Shown in pieces: positions 29,006 to 38,831 of a DNA stretch of 64,000 nucleotides. Made by a program: the position numbers and the translations under genes. A model generated the notes under the pieces. It saw nothing but the letters and a program-made list of their open reading frames with translations. It made no database searches and had not been told where the DNA came from. Source of the DNA: Desulfosudis oleivorans (lineage in GTDB: Bacteria > Desulfobacterota > Desulfobacteria > Desulfobacterales > SURF-7); NCBI GenBank assembly GCA_020723325.1, contig DYJD01000015.1:82170-146169 (forward strand). Reading direction: 5' to 3'. Position 1 is the first letter of the stretch; every line of letters begins with the position of its first letter.

Positions 29006-30916
29006 TCACGCCACTTCCCTGAACTCGGCATCCACCACATCCTCTTCCTCGCGGGGGTTGGACCGCCGGGCGGAGGCATCAGCGGGACGGTCCGGGCCAC
29101 TTCCGGTCGGCCCTGTCTGGGAATAGGCTGCCTGGCTTGATTCGTGCATCATTTTCTGCAGCAGCTCGGTTTTCCGTTTGATTCGATCCGTGTCATTGTC
29201 TTTAACCGCCTGTTTGAGATCGGCAATGGCTTTATCCAATTCAGCACCCAGGCTGGTATCCAAATTGGCGCCCATATCTGCAAGGGATTTTTCCGTGCTG
29301 TAAATCAGGGCATCCGCCTCATTGCGAACGGTCACCTGCTCCTTTTTGTCCTGGTCTTCTTCCGCATGAAGTTCGGCATCTCGGATCAGCCGCTGGATCT
29401 CCTCCTTGGTCAGGCCGGAAGAGGCGGTGATTTTAATGGATTGGGCCTTGCCGGTGGCCATATCCTTGGCGGAAACCTCCACAATACCGTTGGCATCAAT
29501 GTCAAAGGTCACCTCGATCTGGGGCACTCCCCGCGGGGCCGGCGGGATTCCCACCAGTTCAAAACGTCCGAGGGTTTTGTTGTCTGCGGCCATTTCGCGT
29601 TCACCTTGCAGAACATGCACGGAAACCGCCGGTTGGTTGTCATCCGCAGTTGAAAATATCTGACTCTTGCGGGCGGGAATGGTAGTGTTTTTTTCAATCA
29701 GTCTGGTCATCACCCCGCCCAGGGTCTCGATTCCCAAAGAGAGGGGGGTTATGTCCAGAAGCAGAACATCCTTCTTTTCGCCTTTTAATACCGCTCCTTG
29801 AATGGCGGCCCCCAGGGCCACCACTTCATCCGGATTCACGCTTTTGTTGGGTTCCTTGCCGAATAGCTTTTTTACGCGTTCCTGAACCGCCGGCATACGG
29901 GTCATGCCGCCCACCAAGATGACCTCATGGATATCAGCAATGGATAAGCCTGCATCCACAAGGGCCGTTCTACAAGGTTTTTCCAGCCTATCCAAAAGAT
30001 CCGCCACCAGGGCCTCCAGCCGGGCGCGGGTCAGTTTGATGAGAAGATGTTTGGGACCGCCGGCATCCGCGGTGATGAACGGCAGATTGATATCTGTTTC
30101 CATGGCGCTGGACAGTTCCATTTTGGCCTTTTCAGCCGCTTCTTTCAGGCGTTGCAGCGCCATTTTATCTTTGCGCAGGTCGATACCCTGTTCCTTTTTG
30201 AATTCATCTGCCAGATAATCCATCAGACGCAAATCAAAATCGTCTCCGCCCAAATGGGTATCACCGTTGGTGGCTTTGACTTCAAAAACACCATCGCCGA
30301 TTTCCAGAATGGAAATGTCAAAAGTACCGCCACCCAGATCAAACACGGCAATTTTTTCCTCCTTTTTTTTGTCAAGACCATAGGCCAGTGAAGCTGCTGT
30401 GGGTTCATTGATGATCCGCTGAACATTCAAACCCGCTATTTTGCCTGCATCCCTTGTGGCTTGGCGCTGGCTGTCGTTGAAATAAGCCGGGACGGTGATC
30501 ACCGCATCAGTTACTTTTTCTCCCAGGTAAGCTTCTGCGGATAGTTTGATATCTGCAAGAATATAAGAGGAAATTTCCGCCGGGCTGAATTTTTTCCCCC
30601 GCATGCGAATGCAGGCATCACCGTTGGACGATTTTTCAACGGCATAAGGCAGGTTTTTTAAATCATTTTCCACTTCCTGCGAATCAAATTTGCGTCCGAT
30701 CAGGCGCTTCACGCCAAAAACCGTATTTTCCGGATTGGTGATGGCCTGGCGTTTGGCAATCTGTCCCACCAAACGCTCACCACTGTCTATGATGGCCACA
30801 ACCGAAGGAGTAGTACGGCCCCCTTCCCGATTCATGATTACCTTAGCTTCCCCACCTTCCATTACCGACACGCAGGAATTGGTGGTTCCCAAGTCGATTC
30901 CGATTATTTTTCCCAT
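29006..30916 (-). CDS. dnaK: Molecular chaperone DnaK
   Basis: [42 protein letters not shown]...; start 30916 with aggagg RBS; acidic DAEF-type C-terminus. Confidence 0.96.
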   Translation of the reverse strand: MGKIIGIDLGTTNSCVSVMEGGEAKVIMNREGGRTTPSVVAIIDSGERLVGQIAKRQAITNPENTVFGVKRLIGRKFDSQEVENDLKNLPYAVEKSSNGDACIRMRGKKFSPAEISSYILADIKLSAEAYLGEKVTDAVITVPAYFNDSQRQATRDAGKIAGLNVQRIINEPTAASLAYGLDKKKEEKIAVFDLGGGTFDISILEIGDGVFEVKATNGDTHLGGDDFDLRLMDYLADEFKKEQGIDLRKDKMALQRLKEAAEKAKMELSSAMETDINLPFITADAGGPKHLLIKLTRARLEALVADLLDRLEKPCRTALVDAGLSIADIHEVILVGGMTRMPAVQERVKKLFGKEPNKSVNPDEVVALGAAIQGAVLKGEKKDVLLLDITPLSLGIETLGGVMTRLIEKNTTIPARKSQIFSTADDNQPAVSVHVLQGEREMAADNKTLGRFELVGIPPAPRGVPQIEVTFDIDANGIVEVSAKDMATGKAQSIKITASSGLTKEEIQRLIRDAELHAEEDQDKKEQVTVRNEADALIYSTEKSLADMGANLDTSLGAELDKAIADLKQAVKDNDTDRIKRKTELLQKMMHESSQAAYSQTGPTGSGPDRPADASARRSNPREEEDVVDAEFREVA

Positions 30917-31099
30917 GTTCGTTTCCTCCTGGATAATTGCTGTCTGTTCATATCTGTATACAAATTTACCTGCATGCATTTGGTAAATAAAATTTAATTA
31001 TTAATATAGATATGTCAAATAAATAATAATTACTTTTTATAAAAATTTAGAAAAGTAATGAATCAGAACTATAAGAAACAGGAAATGATTGGGTTGGTA

Positions 31100-31175
31100 T
31101 GGGAGCGGCTTCCGGCTGCGCATATATGGCAGGTCGAAACGCAGCCGATGGGGGGGGTGATAAAAGCCGCTCCCA
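31100..31175. repeat. REP-like two-tier palindrome TGGGAGCGGCTT-cCGGCTGCG ... CGCAGCCG ... AAGCCGCTCCCA
   Basis: Outer arms 31100-31111/31164-31175 (12 bp exact), inner arms 31113-31120/31140-31147 (8 bp exact). Confidence 0.85.
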
Positions 31176-31206
31176 AAGGGTTAATGACAATAATAACGAG
31201 GCAGCA

Positions 31207-31575
31207 TCACAGCCAGCCGGGGCCCAGCCGTTCCATACTCTCCCGCTCCAGGGCCTCCGGATCGATACGGTCTGTTTGCCGTCGCACCGCATCTCGTCTG
31301 TCCATGATTCTGCCGCAGTCGATATATTTGGATTTTACAATGTTACGCCTGTCTTTACCCACGCGTTTTTCGGCAGATGTGCCAAGGGAGTCTTTTTCCC
31401 GGGCAAGGGTTTGTCTGCGATCGTTCTGATAGCGGTGTTCAGGGCCGCCGGCCAAATAAAAGGCGAGCATTCCCCCTTTTTTTCGCCTTTTTTGCTGAAA
31501 GCGCCGTTCCGACCGGCCCTGGTTTGCCGCCTGGACATTGCCGGCAGGGTGGATATTATTGGATGGATTCAGCAT
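31207..31575 (-). CDS. Small basic protein of unknown function (122 aa), downstream of the HD-GYP gene
   Basis: AAGGAGG RBS 6 nt before ATG, short gap after the HD-GYP stop on the same strand; repeated DRR motifs (EKRVGKDRRN, MDRRDAVRRQTDRID). Confidence 0.7.
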   Translation of the reverse strand: MLNPSNNIHPAGNVQAANQGRSERRFQQKRRKKGGMLAFYLAGGPEHRYQNDRRQTLAREKDSLGTSAEKRVGKDRRNIVKSKYIDCGRIMDRRDAVRRQTDRIDPEALERESMERLGPGWL

Positions 31576-31606
31576 AGGCCACCTCCTTGTCTAATAGGGT
31601 ATTCAT

Positions 31607-32878
31607 CTAACTCCCTTCTTGGATTCTGAAAGCATCATATTCTTGACCGGCAGCCTGTTGGGCCTGGGTCCGGACCAAATTCAATTCATTAAAATTGTTG
31701 GTGACTTTTTTTACCAAGGCTGGATCAAGTTCGCCGTCGGCTTGCATCCGCATCAGCAGATCCAAGGCATCCTTTCGCCCCAATCCTTTGCGATAAGGGC
31801 GATTTTCCGTTAGCGCCGTAAAAACGTCGGCCACTGCCATCACTCGGGCTCCTAGGGGCAATTCATCAGCATGATAGCCAAATGGATAACCGGAACCATT
31901 GAGGCGTTCCTGGTGCAAGGCGCCCCAGGCGTTGATGATGCCCAGGCTTTCAAATGCGGCCAGGGTCTCATGGGTGTAATACACATGGGCGCGCATCACG
32001 AACCATTCGTGGGTGTCCAGGGGCGTTTTTTTCTCCAAAATCTCTCTGGGGATGGCCAATTTACCAAGATCGTGGAGATACGCCGCGATTTCCATAAGCC
32101 GAATTTCATTGGCGGAGAAGCCGATGAATTTTGCCAGCAGTTTGGCGCAGGATGCAACCCCGCTGGAATGGGTGGCGGTGAAATTACTTCTGAAATCGAT
32201 TAGACGGCAAATGAATCGGGCAAAAACAACCATTTCATCCATGCTCAACTCATGATAGGGGTGATAGGCCTTTCTCCCTAAAATGCCGGCCAGAAAATCG
32301 GATGTCAGCTCTAGCCAGACCGCATCTTTTTGAGCCAGAACCAGCATGGCATCCACCTGTTCCGGTGCAAAGCGATGATTGCGACTTTTGGCGATTGTCG
32401 CGCAGATGCCTGCCACCTGGCTCAACACCGGCCGGGAGCGATTCAGTTGCACAACCACACGGTCGGCCAGATGCAGAATATGACTGCCGCGGGGAATGGT
32501 TTCGTTGTTCCGGCTTGAGCCCCTGCCTTTTTCCCAGTCTACATGATGATATTTGACCAATCGTGCCAGACCGGAAAAGGGCTTGAAGGATCGCAACAAC
32601 AGATATCCGGCCAAGGCATGCCGTTCCGGATGGGCTTCCTCGAATTCCAGCAGATCCAACCGATCCTGCAACGAAAAGGCGCCGATGTCGTGCAACGCAC
32701 CGGCCATCATTAATTCGATTCTTTCCTCCAAGGGCAGGTTCATTTCTTCAGCGATCCGGGCAGCCAAATAAGCCACCTGCAGATGATGGCCGCCGATGGC
32801 CGGACTCATTACATCCACAATCCGGGCCACGGCCATGACCAAATCAAAGAGATTCGTCCTCAGCTTTTCAGGTCCCAT
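31607..32878 (-). CDS. HD-GYP domain protein (putative c-di-GMP phosphodiesterase)
   Basis: YLHDLGKLAIPREIL...HQERLNGSGYPFGYHADELPLGARVMAVADVFTALTENRPYRKG. Confidence 0.9.
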   Translation of the reverse strand: MGPEKLRTNLFDLVMAVARIVDVMSPAIGGHHLQVAYLAARIAEEMNLPLEERIELMMAGALHDIGAFSLQDRLDLLEFEEAHPERHALAGYLLLRSFKPFSGLARLVKYHHVDWEKGRGSSRNNETIPRGSHILHLADRVVVQLNRSRPVLSQVAGICATIAKSRNHRFAPEQVDAMLVLAQKDAVWLELTSDFLAGILGRKAYHPYHELSMDEMVVFARFICRLIDFRSNFTATHSSGVASCAKLLAKFIGFSANEIRLMEIAAYLHDLGKLAIPREILEKKTPLDTHEWFVMRAHVYYTHETLAAFESLGIINAWGALHQERLNGSGYPFGYHADELPLGARVMAVADVFTALTENRPYRKGLGRKDALDLLMRMQADGELDPALVKKVTNNFNELNLVRTQAQQAAGQEYDAFRIQEGS

Positions 32879-33030
32879 AAGGAGAACTCCTTTAGGCTGA
32901 TGGTTGAAAGAAGGCGCAATTTGTCAACATTCATCGGGAAGATGCATTCAGGCGGACAGCATTCGGATTTGGATCAGATAAAAGAACATTACCAGAATCG
33001 GCATGGATCTGTCAAATCCTTAAGTTTTGC

Positions 33031-34581
33031 TTGACAGTGCAAACGCTTATGGATAGGATTTTTCAATCTTTTCAAAATTTGAGTCGGAAAAGAACCGTCG
33101 GCATTTGCATCATCTTTTGCATGGTCATGCAGAGCGGTCTGGTTCCGGCACTGCATGCCGGGGACGCCCGGGGCATTTCCAAGGTCTACCCTTATTTTGT
33201 CCAATTGGAGACGCAGGATGAGGGGGTGATTCCGGCCAAGAAAAAAAGCCTGCCGGCCGAGGCCGGGCCCCCTGCGGAAACCGAACAAAGCTGGTTCGGA
33301 AAATACAAATCGATTGGTCTTGTATTTCAACGGGCATCATGGCATTTAGTATCCATGGATTTGATGATCGCGAAATGTAAAAATAACTGGTTATTATATA
33401 TTCTGTTTCTTGTCAGCATCCAGTGCCGGGCCGCGGCCGGGGCTGAAATCAAATTGTCCTGGAACGCGGTGGCCGGGGATCAAATCGCGGGTTATCGGAT
33501 TTATGTCCGGCCGGCCGGCCAAAGCTATGACTTTAATCGTCCGGATTGGAGCGGGGCAGATACAAGCTGTATCATCACCAATATTCAGGAGAACAATACC
33601 TATTTTTTTGTGGCGCGGACGGTGGCTTTCAGCGGGATTGAATCGTCAAATTCCAACGAAGTCTGCAATTATCAGCCGGTCTTGCTGAACCCTTCAAATG
33701 GTACGGATGCCACGGCATCGACCCCTGCCTTGCAATCCCAAGCCCTTTCCGACCCTGCTTATGCGGCCATCCATGCCGCCACCCAGTGGCAGATCAGCAC
33801 ATCCGCGCTTTTTGAAGCCGGCACCATGGTATATGACCAAAAATTTTCAAACCAACTGTATTCAATTCAGGTCGTGGATTTTATCCTGGATTTCGGCCGG
33901 GTTTACTACTGGCGCGTGCGCAATTTTGATCATCATCAAACCGTCTCAAAATGGTCCGCGGTATTTTACTTCAGCGTCATGAATTCGGAAAATCCCGCGG
34001 ATGCAAACGGCAACGGTATTCCCGATGCCCAGGAATTGAAATCCGGCGTGGATGATTTAGTGGACCTGGACCACAACAATCAGCCCGATATGGCCCAGAA
34101 TGATATCAAGGTGTTGAAATGTTTTAATGGCGGCCTGGTGGGGATAATTGCCCAGGCGGCAAATGCGGGCGGCATCGATTTTCATGGGATTCAAGTCAAA
34201 TCCCTGGACAAGACAACCACCGGCCAGGATTTGGACCTGCCCCTGGGATTGATCAGCCTGGAAATCCCGGTCAAGGAAAACGGCGGCATTGCCAATCTTT
34301 CCCTGTCGTATGCAAATATCGGACAAAATTTTATCACGTTGAACTGGCAGCAGCTCAGCGGCGGCAACAGTCTTGTTGCTTATGATCATGCGGCTTTCGC
34401 GGCTGATCAAAACAAGGCGTCCCTGGAGCTTAAAGACGGCGGTTACGGTGACGAGGATGGTCTTGAAAACGGCAAGATTGTTCACAGCGGCGGTGTCGGC
34501 GCCAAGTCGGCCGCCATCACGGTTACAGGGGCAGGCGGGTCTAGAAGCGGCGGTTGTTTCATGGCAACGGCACAAAAATAA
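33031..34581 (+). CDS. Exported protein with fibronectin-III-like region, choice-of-anchor-U-like domain and truncated CFI-box C-terminus
   Basis: LSWNAVAGDQIAGYRIYVRPAGQSYDF...; IPVKENGGIANLSLSY...SLELKDGGYGDEDGLENGKIVHSGGVG; ends GGSRSGGCFMATAQK*. Contains two signal-peptide-like segments (near residue 1 and ~110), so the true start is uncertain (33031 TTG, 33049 ATG or ~33355 ATG). Confidence 0.65.
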   Translation: MTVQTLMDRIFQSFQNLSRKRTVGICIIFCMVMQSGLVPALHAGDARGISKVYPYFVQLETQDEGVIPAKKKSLPAEAGPPAETEQSWFGKYKSIGLVFQRASWHLVSMDLMIAKCKNNWLLYILFLVSIQCRAAAGAEIKLSWNAVAGDQIAGYRIYVRPAGQSYDFNRPDWSGADTSCIITNIQENNTYFFVARTVAFSGIESSNSNEVCNYQPVLLNPSNGTDATASTPALQSQALSDPAYAAIHAATQWQISTSALFEAGTMVYDQKFSNQLYSIQVVDFILDFGRVYYWRVRNFDHHQTVSKWSAVFYFSVMNSENPADANGNGIPDAQELKSGVDDLVDLDHNNQPDMAQNDIKVLKCFNGGLVGIIAQAANAGGIDFHGIQVKSLDKTTTGQDLDLPLGLISLEIPVKENGGIANLSLSYANIGQNFITLNWQQLSGGNSLVAYDHAAFAADQNKASLELKDGGYGDEDGLENGKIVHSGGVGAKSAAITVTGAGGSRSGGCFMATAQK

Positions 34582-34595
34582 AACAGGAGTCGTGA

Positions 34596-35435
34596 ATGAA
34601 AAATATTGCGGCCAAGGCTGTATGGATAGTCATGCTGTGTGCTGCCGCGGCAATGGCAGAGACCGGGCAAAATGAGATTATCACTGCGAGGGATAAAAAA
34701 TATTTGTTGGATCTGGCCCGCCAGACCGTGCTGTGGCACCTGAAATACGATGTTTTGCCCCAGCCGCCGGAAAGCGGATTGAATGCCCGCCTGCAGCAGA
34801 AACTGGGGTGTTTTGTGACCCTGGAGCATAAAAGCAAAGGTCTGCGCGGCTGCATTGGAATTTTTGAGCGCAGCAAACCCTTGTATCAAAATGTCATCAG
34901 CCGCGTCGTGGCCGCGGCCCATGATTTCCGCTTTCAACAAAATCCGGTGACCTACCCGGAGTTGAAGGACATCTACATTGAGATCAGCGTGCTGACCGAA
35001 CCCCAAAACCTCCTTTTTACTTCTCCTGAGGATTTACTAGCCAAACTCAGACCAGGCACAGATGGTGTGATTATAACAACCCGCTACGGCACTTCCACCT
35101 TTCTGCCCCAAGTCTGGGAACATTTTTCCAAGAAAGAGGATTTTCTCGGCCACTTGTGTGAAAAACACGGCGCGCCCATGCGCACCTGGAATACGGAATA
35201 TCAGAATGTGAAGATTCAAACCTATCAGGCCCTGGTTTTCAGAGAGGATAACAATGAACGCATGGTGGTGGGGCCCATGGGCGCGGTGGTCGGTAGGCAG
35301 GGCGCGACACGCCTGGGCTTTGTCGATCCGACAGCGGAAACCGATCAAGGCTCAAAAGTTCCGCTCAAGGAAGGCGTTCGTCTGGAACCCGGAGTCATCG
35401 TAACTTGGGATTCGGACATTATTGAATCAAAGTGA
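34596..35435 (+). CDS. AMMECR1-domain protein with N-terminal signal peptide
   Basis: MKNIAAKAVWIVMLCAAAAMAETGQ signal-like; KLGCFVTLEHKSKGLRGCIGIFERSKPLYQNVISRVVAAAHDFRF...GTDGVIITTRYGTSTFLPQVWEHF. Confidence 0.85.
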   Translation: MKNIAAKAVWIVMLCAAAAMAETGQNEIITARDKKYLLDLARQTVLWHLKYDVLPQPPESGLNARLQQKLGCFVTLEHKSKGLRGCIGIFERSKPLYQNVISRVVAAAHDFRFQQNPVTYPELKDIYIEISVLTEPQNLLFTSPEDLLAKLRPGTDGVIITTRYGTSTFLPQVWEHFSKKEDFLGHLCEKHGAPMRTWNTEYQNVKIQTYQALVFREDNNERMVVGPMGAVVGRQGATRLGFVDPTAETDQGSKVPLKEGVRLEPGVIVTWDSDIIESK

Positions 35436-35502
35436 TCACCAGCTTGGCCCATATGTTGGAAAGGGAGAACGCTGAAGAAAATTCCGCAAGAAAGGCCGGC
35501 TC

Positions 35503-35871
35503 ATGAAAAACGCCGTTAAAGGTGCCTTGTTTTCCGGCCTGGTATTTCCAGGAACAGGACAGATGGTTCTTAAACACTATGCGCGGGGCCTTGTCATACT
35601 ATTGCCGGTCGTCGTCTGCCTGATCTATATCATCGTGAAGGCAATCCAACAAGCCCTGGCCGTTTTGGAAAAGTTGACAGCCGGCGGCGGTCTGATGGAT
35701 ATTGCCGCGATTTCCCGTGCCGCGGTGGAAACGTCTACAACCTCAGGCAGCCGCGCCATGGAGTTTTGCCTGATCTTGATTTTAATTGCCTGGGTATTGG
35801 GCACTTTGGATGCATATTGGATCGGCCATAAATTGGATCAACAACGTCGAATGCCTCCTGAAATCCCCTAA
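35503..35871 (+). CDS. Small membrane protein of unknown function
   Basis: 122 aa, hydrophobic segments, PGTGQMVLKHYARGLVILL; ORF length and context. Confidence 0.65.
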   Translation: MKNAVKGALFSGLVFPGTGQMVLKHYARGLVILLPVVVCLIYIIVKAIQQALAVLEKLTAGGGLMDIAAISRAAVETSTTSGSRAMEFCLILILIAWVLGTLDAYWIGHKLDQQRRMPPEIP

Positions 35872-35947
35872 TTCATAAGGAGAATTTTCAGCCTTTTGTT
35901 CTTCTTTCCAACTTCCGGCTTTTTCAAGAAAGGAGAAAAACATCACC

Positions 35948-36415
35948 ATGAAACTGTCATCACCGAGTTTTTCACATCAAGGGGAAATCCCTAAAACATT
36001 TACTTGTGACGGCAACGACCGCTCACCGACCCTTACCTGGTCCGATGCCCCGGCAGGCACCCAAAGCTTCTGTCTTATCGTGGATGACCCGGATGCGCCG
36101 GACCCGGCCCAGCCAAAAATGACCTGGGTGCATTGGTTGCTGTATAATGTTCCGAAAAATATAAATATATTGGCGGAAGGCATCCAGCCCCGGGACCTGC
36201 CCCAAGGGGTTTTGGAAGGAATCAACGACTGGCAGCGCACCGGCTACGGCGGGCCTTGTCCGCCCAAGGGCCGGCATCGCTATTTTCATAAACTGTATGC
36301 CCTGGACATTGTCCTTCCGGATCTGCACAAACCCACCAAGCCCAAACTGGAAAAAGCCATGGACGGACATATTCTGGAAAAGGCGGAACTCATCGGATTA
36401 TATCAGCGCAAATAG
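35948..36415 (+). CDS. YbhB/YbcL family Raf kinase inhibitor-like (PEBP) protein
   Basis: FTCDGNDRSPTLTWSDAPAGTQSFCLIVDDPDAPDPAQPKMTWVHWLLYNVP...YGGPCPPKGRHRYFHKLYALD. Confidence 0.94.
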   Translation: MKLSSPSFSHQGEIPKTFTCDGNDRSPTLTWSDAPAGTQSFCLIVDDPDAPDPAQPKMTWVHWLLYNVPKNINILAEGIQPRDLPQGVLEGINDWQRTGYGGPCPPKGRHRYFHKLYALDIVLPDLHKPTKPKLEKAMDGHILEKAELIGLYQRK

Positions 36416-36560
36416 CCCCGAATTATCCATGGATTAATCGGTCTGGTTGTGCTATTATCAGTACTATTCCATCACAGACATTTCCCAGATTTACGCTCGT
36501 CCATAATCGGTGAATCTCCTTCAATTGAATTTCTGTTTTTACAGTGATCAAGGAGAAAAA

Positions 36561-37226
36561 ATGGATTTGAAAACTTCCCGAAAAAAACTGCTTGAATTCA
36601 TTTTTTCCGGAAACCGCAAGGAAGCCATAGAGCTGCTGGATGGATGGTCGGCTCTTTACCAGTATCGAAGCGCCATCACCGATGTGCTCGAGCCGGTCCT
36701 TGGGGACATCGGAGAACTCTGGGCCTCGGAGAAAATAAGCCTGGCTGCGGGTTATCTGGCGGGCAAGATTGCCGAGGATACGCTGCTGAAAGCCCATCAG
36801 CGCGAGGAGATCCTGCCGGAGACAAAGGGCCCGGTGGTCATCGGCAATGTGGAGGACGATTATCATTCATTGGGCCGCAAACTGGTGGGTATTTTTCTGC
36901 GGACGGCAGGCTGGAAGATCATTGATCTGGGGAATGATGTTCCTGCCTCTGATTTTGTGGATTCGGCCGTGGACAATGGCGCAAGGATTGTCGGCGTATC
37001 CGCCATGATGTTTACCACTGCTCAGAATATCATTAAAATCCGCCAGGAAATTGATACCCGGGGCTTTTCAGGGCGTATCCGGCTGGCAGTGGGCGGCGCG
37101 GTGTTTAAGATAAGACCTGAGCTGGTTGCCGAAGTGGGCGGGGAGGGAACGGCAGTGAATGCCGTGGAGACTCCTGGATTGATGGAACAACTATGGAGGT
37201 CGGTTGATGCCCATGACCTCCCTTGA
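36561..37226 (+). CDS. Cobalamin (corrinoid) B12-binding protein
   Basis: B12-binding fold with DYHSLG (DxHxxG) and GNDVPASDFV; helical cap upstream; RBS aaggag, ATG 36561 (track start 36510 too long). Confidence 0.88.
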   Translation: MDLKTSRKKLLEFIFSGNRKEAIELLDGWSALYQYRSAITDVLEPVLGDIGELWASEKISLAAGYLAGKIAEDTLLKAHQREEILPETKGPVVIGNVEDDYHSLGRKLVGIFLRTAGWKIIDLGNDVPASDFVDSAVDNGARIVGVSAMMFTTAQNIIKIRQEIDTRGFSGRIRLAVGGAVFKIRPELVAEVGGEGTAVNAVETPGLMEQLWRSVDAHDLP

Positions 37227-38235
37227 AAGAGTACTGGCCGCCCTTTCCGGCAAGCCTCACGGCAGACCGCCCTTTACCATGACCTTGAGCCTCTACGGCG
37301 CGAAATTGACGGGTTGTCCGTTGCCGGAATACTACCGCAATCCGGAGAAATATGCCCGGGGGCAGGAGGCTGTGGTGGAACTCTGCGATCCGGACATTCT
37401 TTTTGGTCCGTTTGCCTTGTCCCTTGAAGCCGAGGCCTTCGGCAGCGAAATCAAATTTTTACCGCTTAATCCACCCAATGTGCGCAAGCCCGTTATAGGA
37501 AGTCCGAAGGAGTTCATGGCAATTGAACCGCCTGATATAAATCTTCATCCAGGTCTTCTGTACCTCCGGGAAAGTATCGGGCTTCTATCGCGCAAATATA
37601 AGGGCCAAAGGCCCATCTGTGGTGTCTTGACGGCGCCGGTGGATCTTCCGGCCATCATCATGGGCCTGGACATGTGGATCGAAACCCTGCTTTTCCATGA
37701 GCAGACGGCTGTGGACATATTGAACAGAACCAGCCGTCATTTCAGCGGACTGGCCAATGCCTTGTTTTCAGACGGGGCTGATTTCATCGCCCTGGCCACA
37801 GTGTTCACCAATCCGGCCATCCTGTATCCGCAATTGATAAACACAATCATCCTGCCGGCCCTGGAGCGCTCTTTTCAGGAGGTGAAAGGTCCCCTGGTTT
37901 TTCACCATGGCGGCAACCCCATGGTTCCTTTTCTGAAAGACTATCTAAACCTTCCCAACGTGGCCGCCTTTGCTGTGGATCATCGGGATTCATTGACCGC
38001 GGCTCGGGGCATCCTGGGCCCGAAACGGCTGTTGCTCGGCAATTTAAATGGTCCGACCCTTTCCAGATTAAGGCTGGAGAAAGTATTGGATAAGGTCGAC
38101 CGCATTTTAGCGGACCGGCAGGACGACCCCTGCTTTATTTTTGCCACTTCCGCCGCAGACGTGCCTTGGGACACACCCCGGGGAGTGATTACAGCCATAG
38201 CGGAAAAGATCCGTTCGGCTGAGGGGGCCGCATGA
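37207..38235 (+). CDS. Uroporphyrinogen decarboxylase (UroD)-family methyltransferase
   Basis: TSLERVLAALSGKPHGRPPFTMTLS...; HHGGNPMVPFLKDYLNLPNVAAFAVDHRDSLTAARGILGPKRLLLGNLNGP; overlaps the upstream gene by 20 nt. Confidence 0.85.
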   Translation: MPMTSLERVLAALSGKPHGRPPFTMTLSLYGAKLTGCPLPEYYRNPEKYARGQEAVVELCDPDILFGPFALSLEAEAFGSEIKFLPLNPPNVRKPVIGSPKEFMAIEPPDINLHPGLLYLRESIGLLSRKYKGQRPICGVLTAPVDLPAIIMGLDMWIETLLFHEQTAVDILNRTSRHFSGLANALFSDGADFIALATVFTNPAILYPQLINTIILPALERSFQEVKGPLVFHHGGNPMVPFLKDYLNLPNVAAFAVDHRDSLTAARGILGPKRLLLGNLNGPTLSRLRLEKVLDKVDRILADRQDDPCFIFATSAADVPWDTPRGVITAIAEKIRSAEGAA

Positions 38236-38831
38236 ACCGTTCCCTGGTGGTGCTCTGCTGCTCGGTCCTCCGCCGGGAACTGGAAGTCGTTCTGCAACAT
38301 GGCTGCCCCCAGGCGGACCTGATTTTTATCGATTCCATGCTGCACATGCATCCGCAAAAGCTTTATCAAACCATGGAGGCCATTCTGTCCCGCAAAGCGA
38401 ACAGCGCCTGCCTGATAGTCTATGGGGATTGCCATGCCTATATGCAGCAAATCGAAAGACAACCGCAGCGGGTAAGGACCCATGGGGCCAATTGCGCTGA
38501 ACTGCTGCTGGGACAGGAAGCCTATAAAAAATACCGGAATGCCAAGGCCTTTCTTTTTCTACCGGAATGGACGCGCCGGTGGCGCGAGGTTTTCCAGCAG
38601 GAACTCGGGTTTTCCGATCCGTCCTTGGCCAAAGAATTCATGCAGGAAAACCGCAACAGCCTTGTTTATCTGGATACCGGGGTTGCATCGGTCCCCCGGC
38701 AGGAGCTTCAAGAGATCACCGCTTTTTTCGAAATGCCGGTGTCAATCGTAACAATTCCACTGGTGCATTTGCAAAGGTCGGTGGAATCAGCCATGGAACG
38801 CCTTGAAGGGATAACCGGTCATGGGTCATGA
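38232..38831 (+). CDS. DUF1638-like protein
   Basis: LVVLCCSVLRRELEVVLQHG...LIVYGDCHAYMQQIE...; ATGA overlap with the upstream methyltransferase. Confidence 0.75.
   Translation: MNRSLVVLCCSVLRRELEVVLQHGCPQADLIFIDSMLHMHPQKLYQTMEAILSRKANSACLIVYGDCHAYMQQIERQPQRVRTHGANCAELLLGQEAYKKYRNAKAFLFLPEWTRRWREVFQQELGFSDPSLAKEFMQENRNSLVYLDTGVASVPRQELQEITAFFEMPVSIVTIPLVHLQRSVESAMERLEGITGHGS

Noticed and set aside
25183-31175. REP palindrome at 31100-31175 as the cognate REP of the RAYT at 25248
   Set aside because: No similar palindrome flanks the RAYT; the ends there are GGGGTCANACCTTGATT. Kept as separate observations.
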